Source of the DNA: Rubritepida sp. | Lineage (GTDB): Bacteria; Pseudomonadota; Alphaproteobacteria; Acetobacterales; Acetobacteraceae | NCBI GenBank assembly: GCA_022843345.1 | Contig: JALHNW010000118.1 | Span: 1 to 6,109 of the forward strand | Reading direction: 5' to 3' | Length of the DNA: 6,109 nt | Shown: one piece after another, positions 5,680-6,109 of the stretch | Position numbering within the stretch: the stretch's first letter is position 1 | How the letters are laid out: every line of letters begins with the position of its first letter | Translations under genes and position numbers: made by a program | The notes under the pieces: model-generated | Told to the model about the DNA's origin: nothing | Seen by the model: the letters and a program-made list of their open reading frames with translations, nothing else | Database searches by the model: none

Positions 5680-6109
5680 CGCTGGCCTTCCAGCTCCTGC
5701 CGCTGGCGCTGCTGCTGGCGCTGCTGGGCTCGGGCCGCGCCGGGCCGGTGGCGGCGGCGGGGCTGGCGCTGCTGGCGGCACTTCCCGGCATCGCGCTGAC
5801 GCTGGAGGGAGCGTTGCTGTCCTTCCTGCTCGCGGAGACGCCGCGCGCCGCCTGGCTGGCCGCGCAGCCCATGGCGGTGGTGGCGGGCGGGCTGCTGTTC
5901 CAGGCCGCCGTGGCCGCGCCGCAGGACAGCGTCCCGCGCGAGGCCAGCGCCGCCCGCGCCTTCGCCTGCGTGCCGCTGGGCATGTTCCTGGAAAGCGTCA
6001 CCGGCTTCGCGGTGGGCGCGGTCTTCGCGCTGCTGGCGCTGCGGCGCATGGGCATCCGCGGCCCCGTGGCGGTGGCGCTGTCGCTGCTGGCGCTCACCCT
6101 GGTGCCCTG
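5676..6109 (+). CDS. Membrane protein resembling L-lactate permease (LctP family), 3' end beyond the window
   Basis: The frame from GTG 5676 stays open for 144 codons to the window edge, so the product is truncated only by the window. It is strongly hydrophobic, with candidate helices near residues 4-18, 23-41, 44-54, 65-82, 97-105, 108-123 and 128-144. Residues 103-126, with MFLESVTGFAVGAVFALLALRRMGI, recall the conserved E-x-x-x-G-F helix of the L-lactate permease family (Lactate_perm), which carries lactate, glycolate and related acids across the inner membrane. The family call rests on that stretch and on overall hydrophobicity, from memory. Full-length members exceed 500 residues, so about a quarter is visible. 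The start is supported by a GGAGG 10 bases upstream and the GTGA overlap with the EamA gene, which implies co-translation. The N-terminal codons are a run of CTG and GCG, a low-complexity Leu/Ala stretch usual for a GC-rich membrane gene. Confidence 0.65.
   Translation, partial: MTLAFQLLPLALLLALLGSGRAGPVAAAGLALLAALPGIALTLEGALLSFLLAETPRAAWLAAQPMAVVAGGLLFQAAVAAPQDSVPREASAARAFACVPLGMFLESVTGFAVGAVFALLALRRMGIRGPVAVALSLLALTLVP

Noticed and set aside
5651..6097. A 148-residue minus-strand open frame at the right edge
   Set aside because: It is Ser/Ala/Pro-rich low-complexity sequence opposite the hydrophobic permease-like gene, which has a ribosome binding site and a coupled start.

Overview
The window is very GC-rich, with third codon positions almost all G or C, and gene-dense. 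Protein resemblances (recalled from family knowledge, not searched) point to an alphaproteobacterium, plausibly of the Acetobacteraceae/Rhodospirillales type. This placement is an inference; there is no rRNA or other phylogenetic marker here. I see no tRNA, rRNA, CRISPR array, insertion sequence or phage gene.

Layout. A small secreted protein of unknown function lies at the left on the + strand (74-457). Four bases after its stop it meets, tail to tail, a three-gene minus-strand operon that reads from 4704 down to 462. In transcription order the operon encodes a propionyl-CoA synthetase (prpE, ACSS3-like), a crotonase-superfamily protein of the ECHDC3 type, and a second AMP-forming acyl-CoA synthetase. 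Each junction is a 4-base ATGA overlap, so the three are very probably co-transcribed and translationally coupled. A 99-bp divergent intergenic region (4705-4803) separates prpE from a plus-strand pair: an EamA/DMT-family 10-TM transporter (4804-5679), and a partial membrane protein resembling L-lactate permease that starts at GTG 5676 and runs off the right edge.

How the genes fit together. The minus-strand operon activates short- and probably medium-chain carboxylic acids to CoA thioesters and contains a crotonase-fold protein that lacks the usual catalytic glutamates. The divergent transporter pair may include a monocarboxylate uptake system. A carboxylate uptake-and-activation locus is therefore a reasonable hypothesis, but neither the substrate nor shared control is shown by sequence alone.

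The most useful leads are the fixed ACSS3-like/ECHDC3-like pairing (both have poorly connected mitochondrial relatives in animals), the missing glutamates of the crotonase, a near-repeated dyad motif in the divergent promoter region, and an imperfect inverted repeat exactly over the convergent gene ends. I found no evidence of a defence system or other overtly novel machinery.
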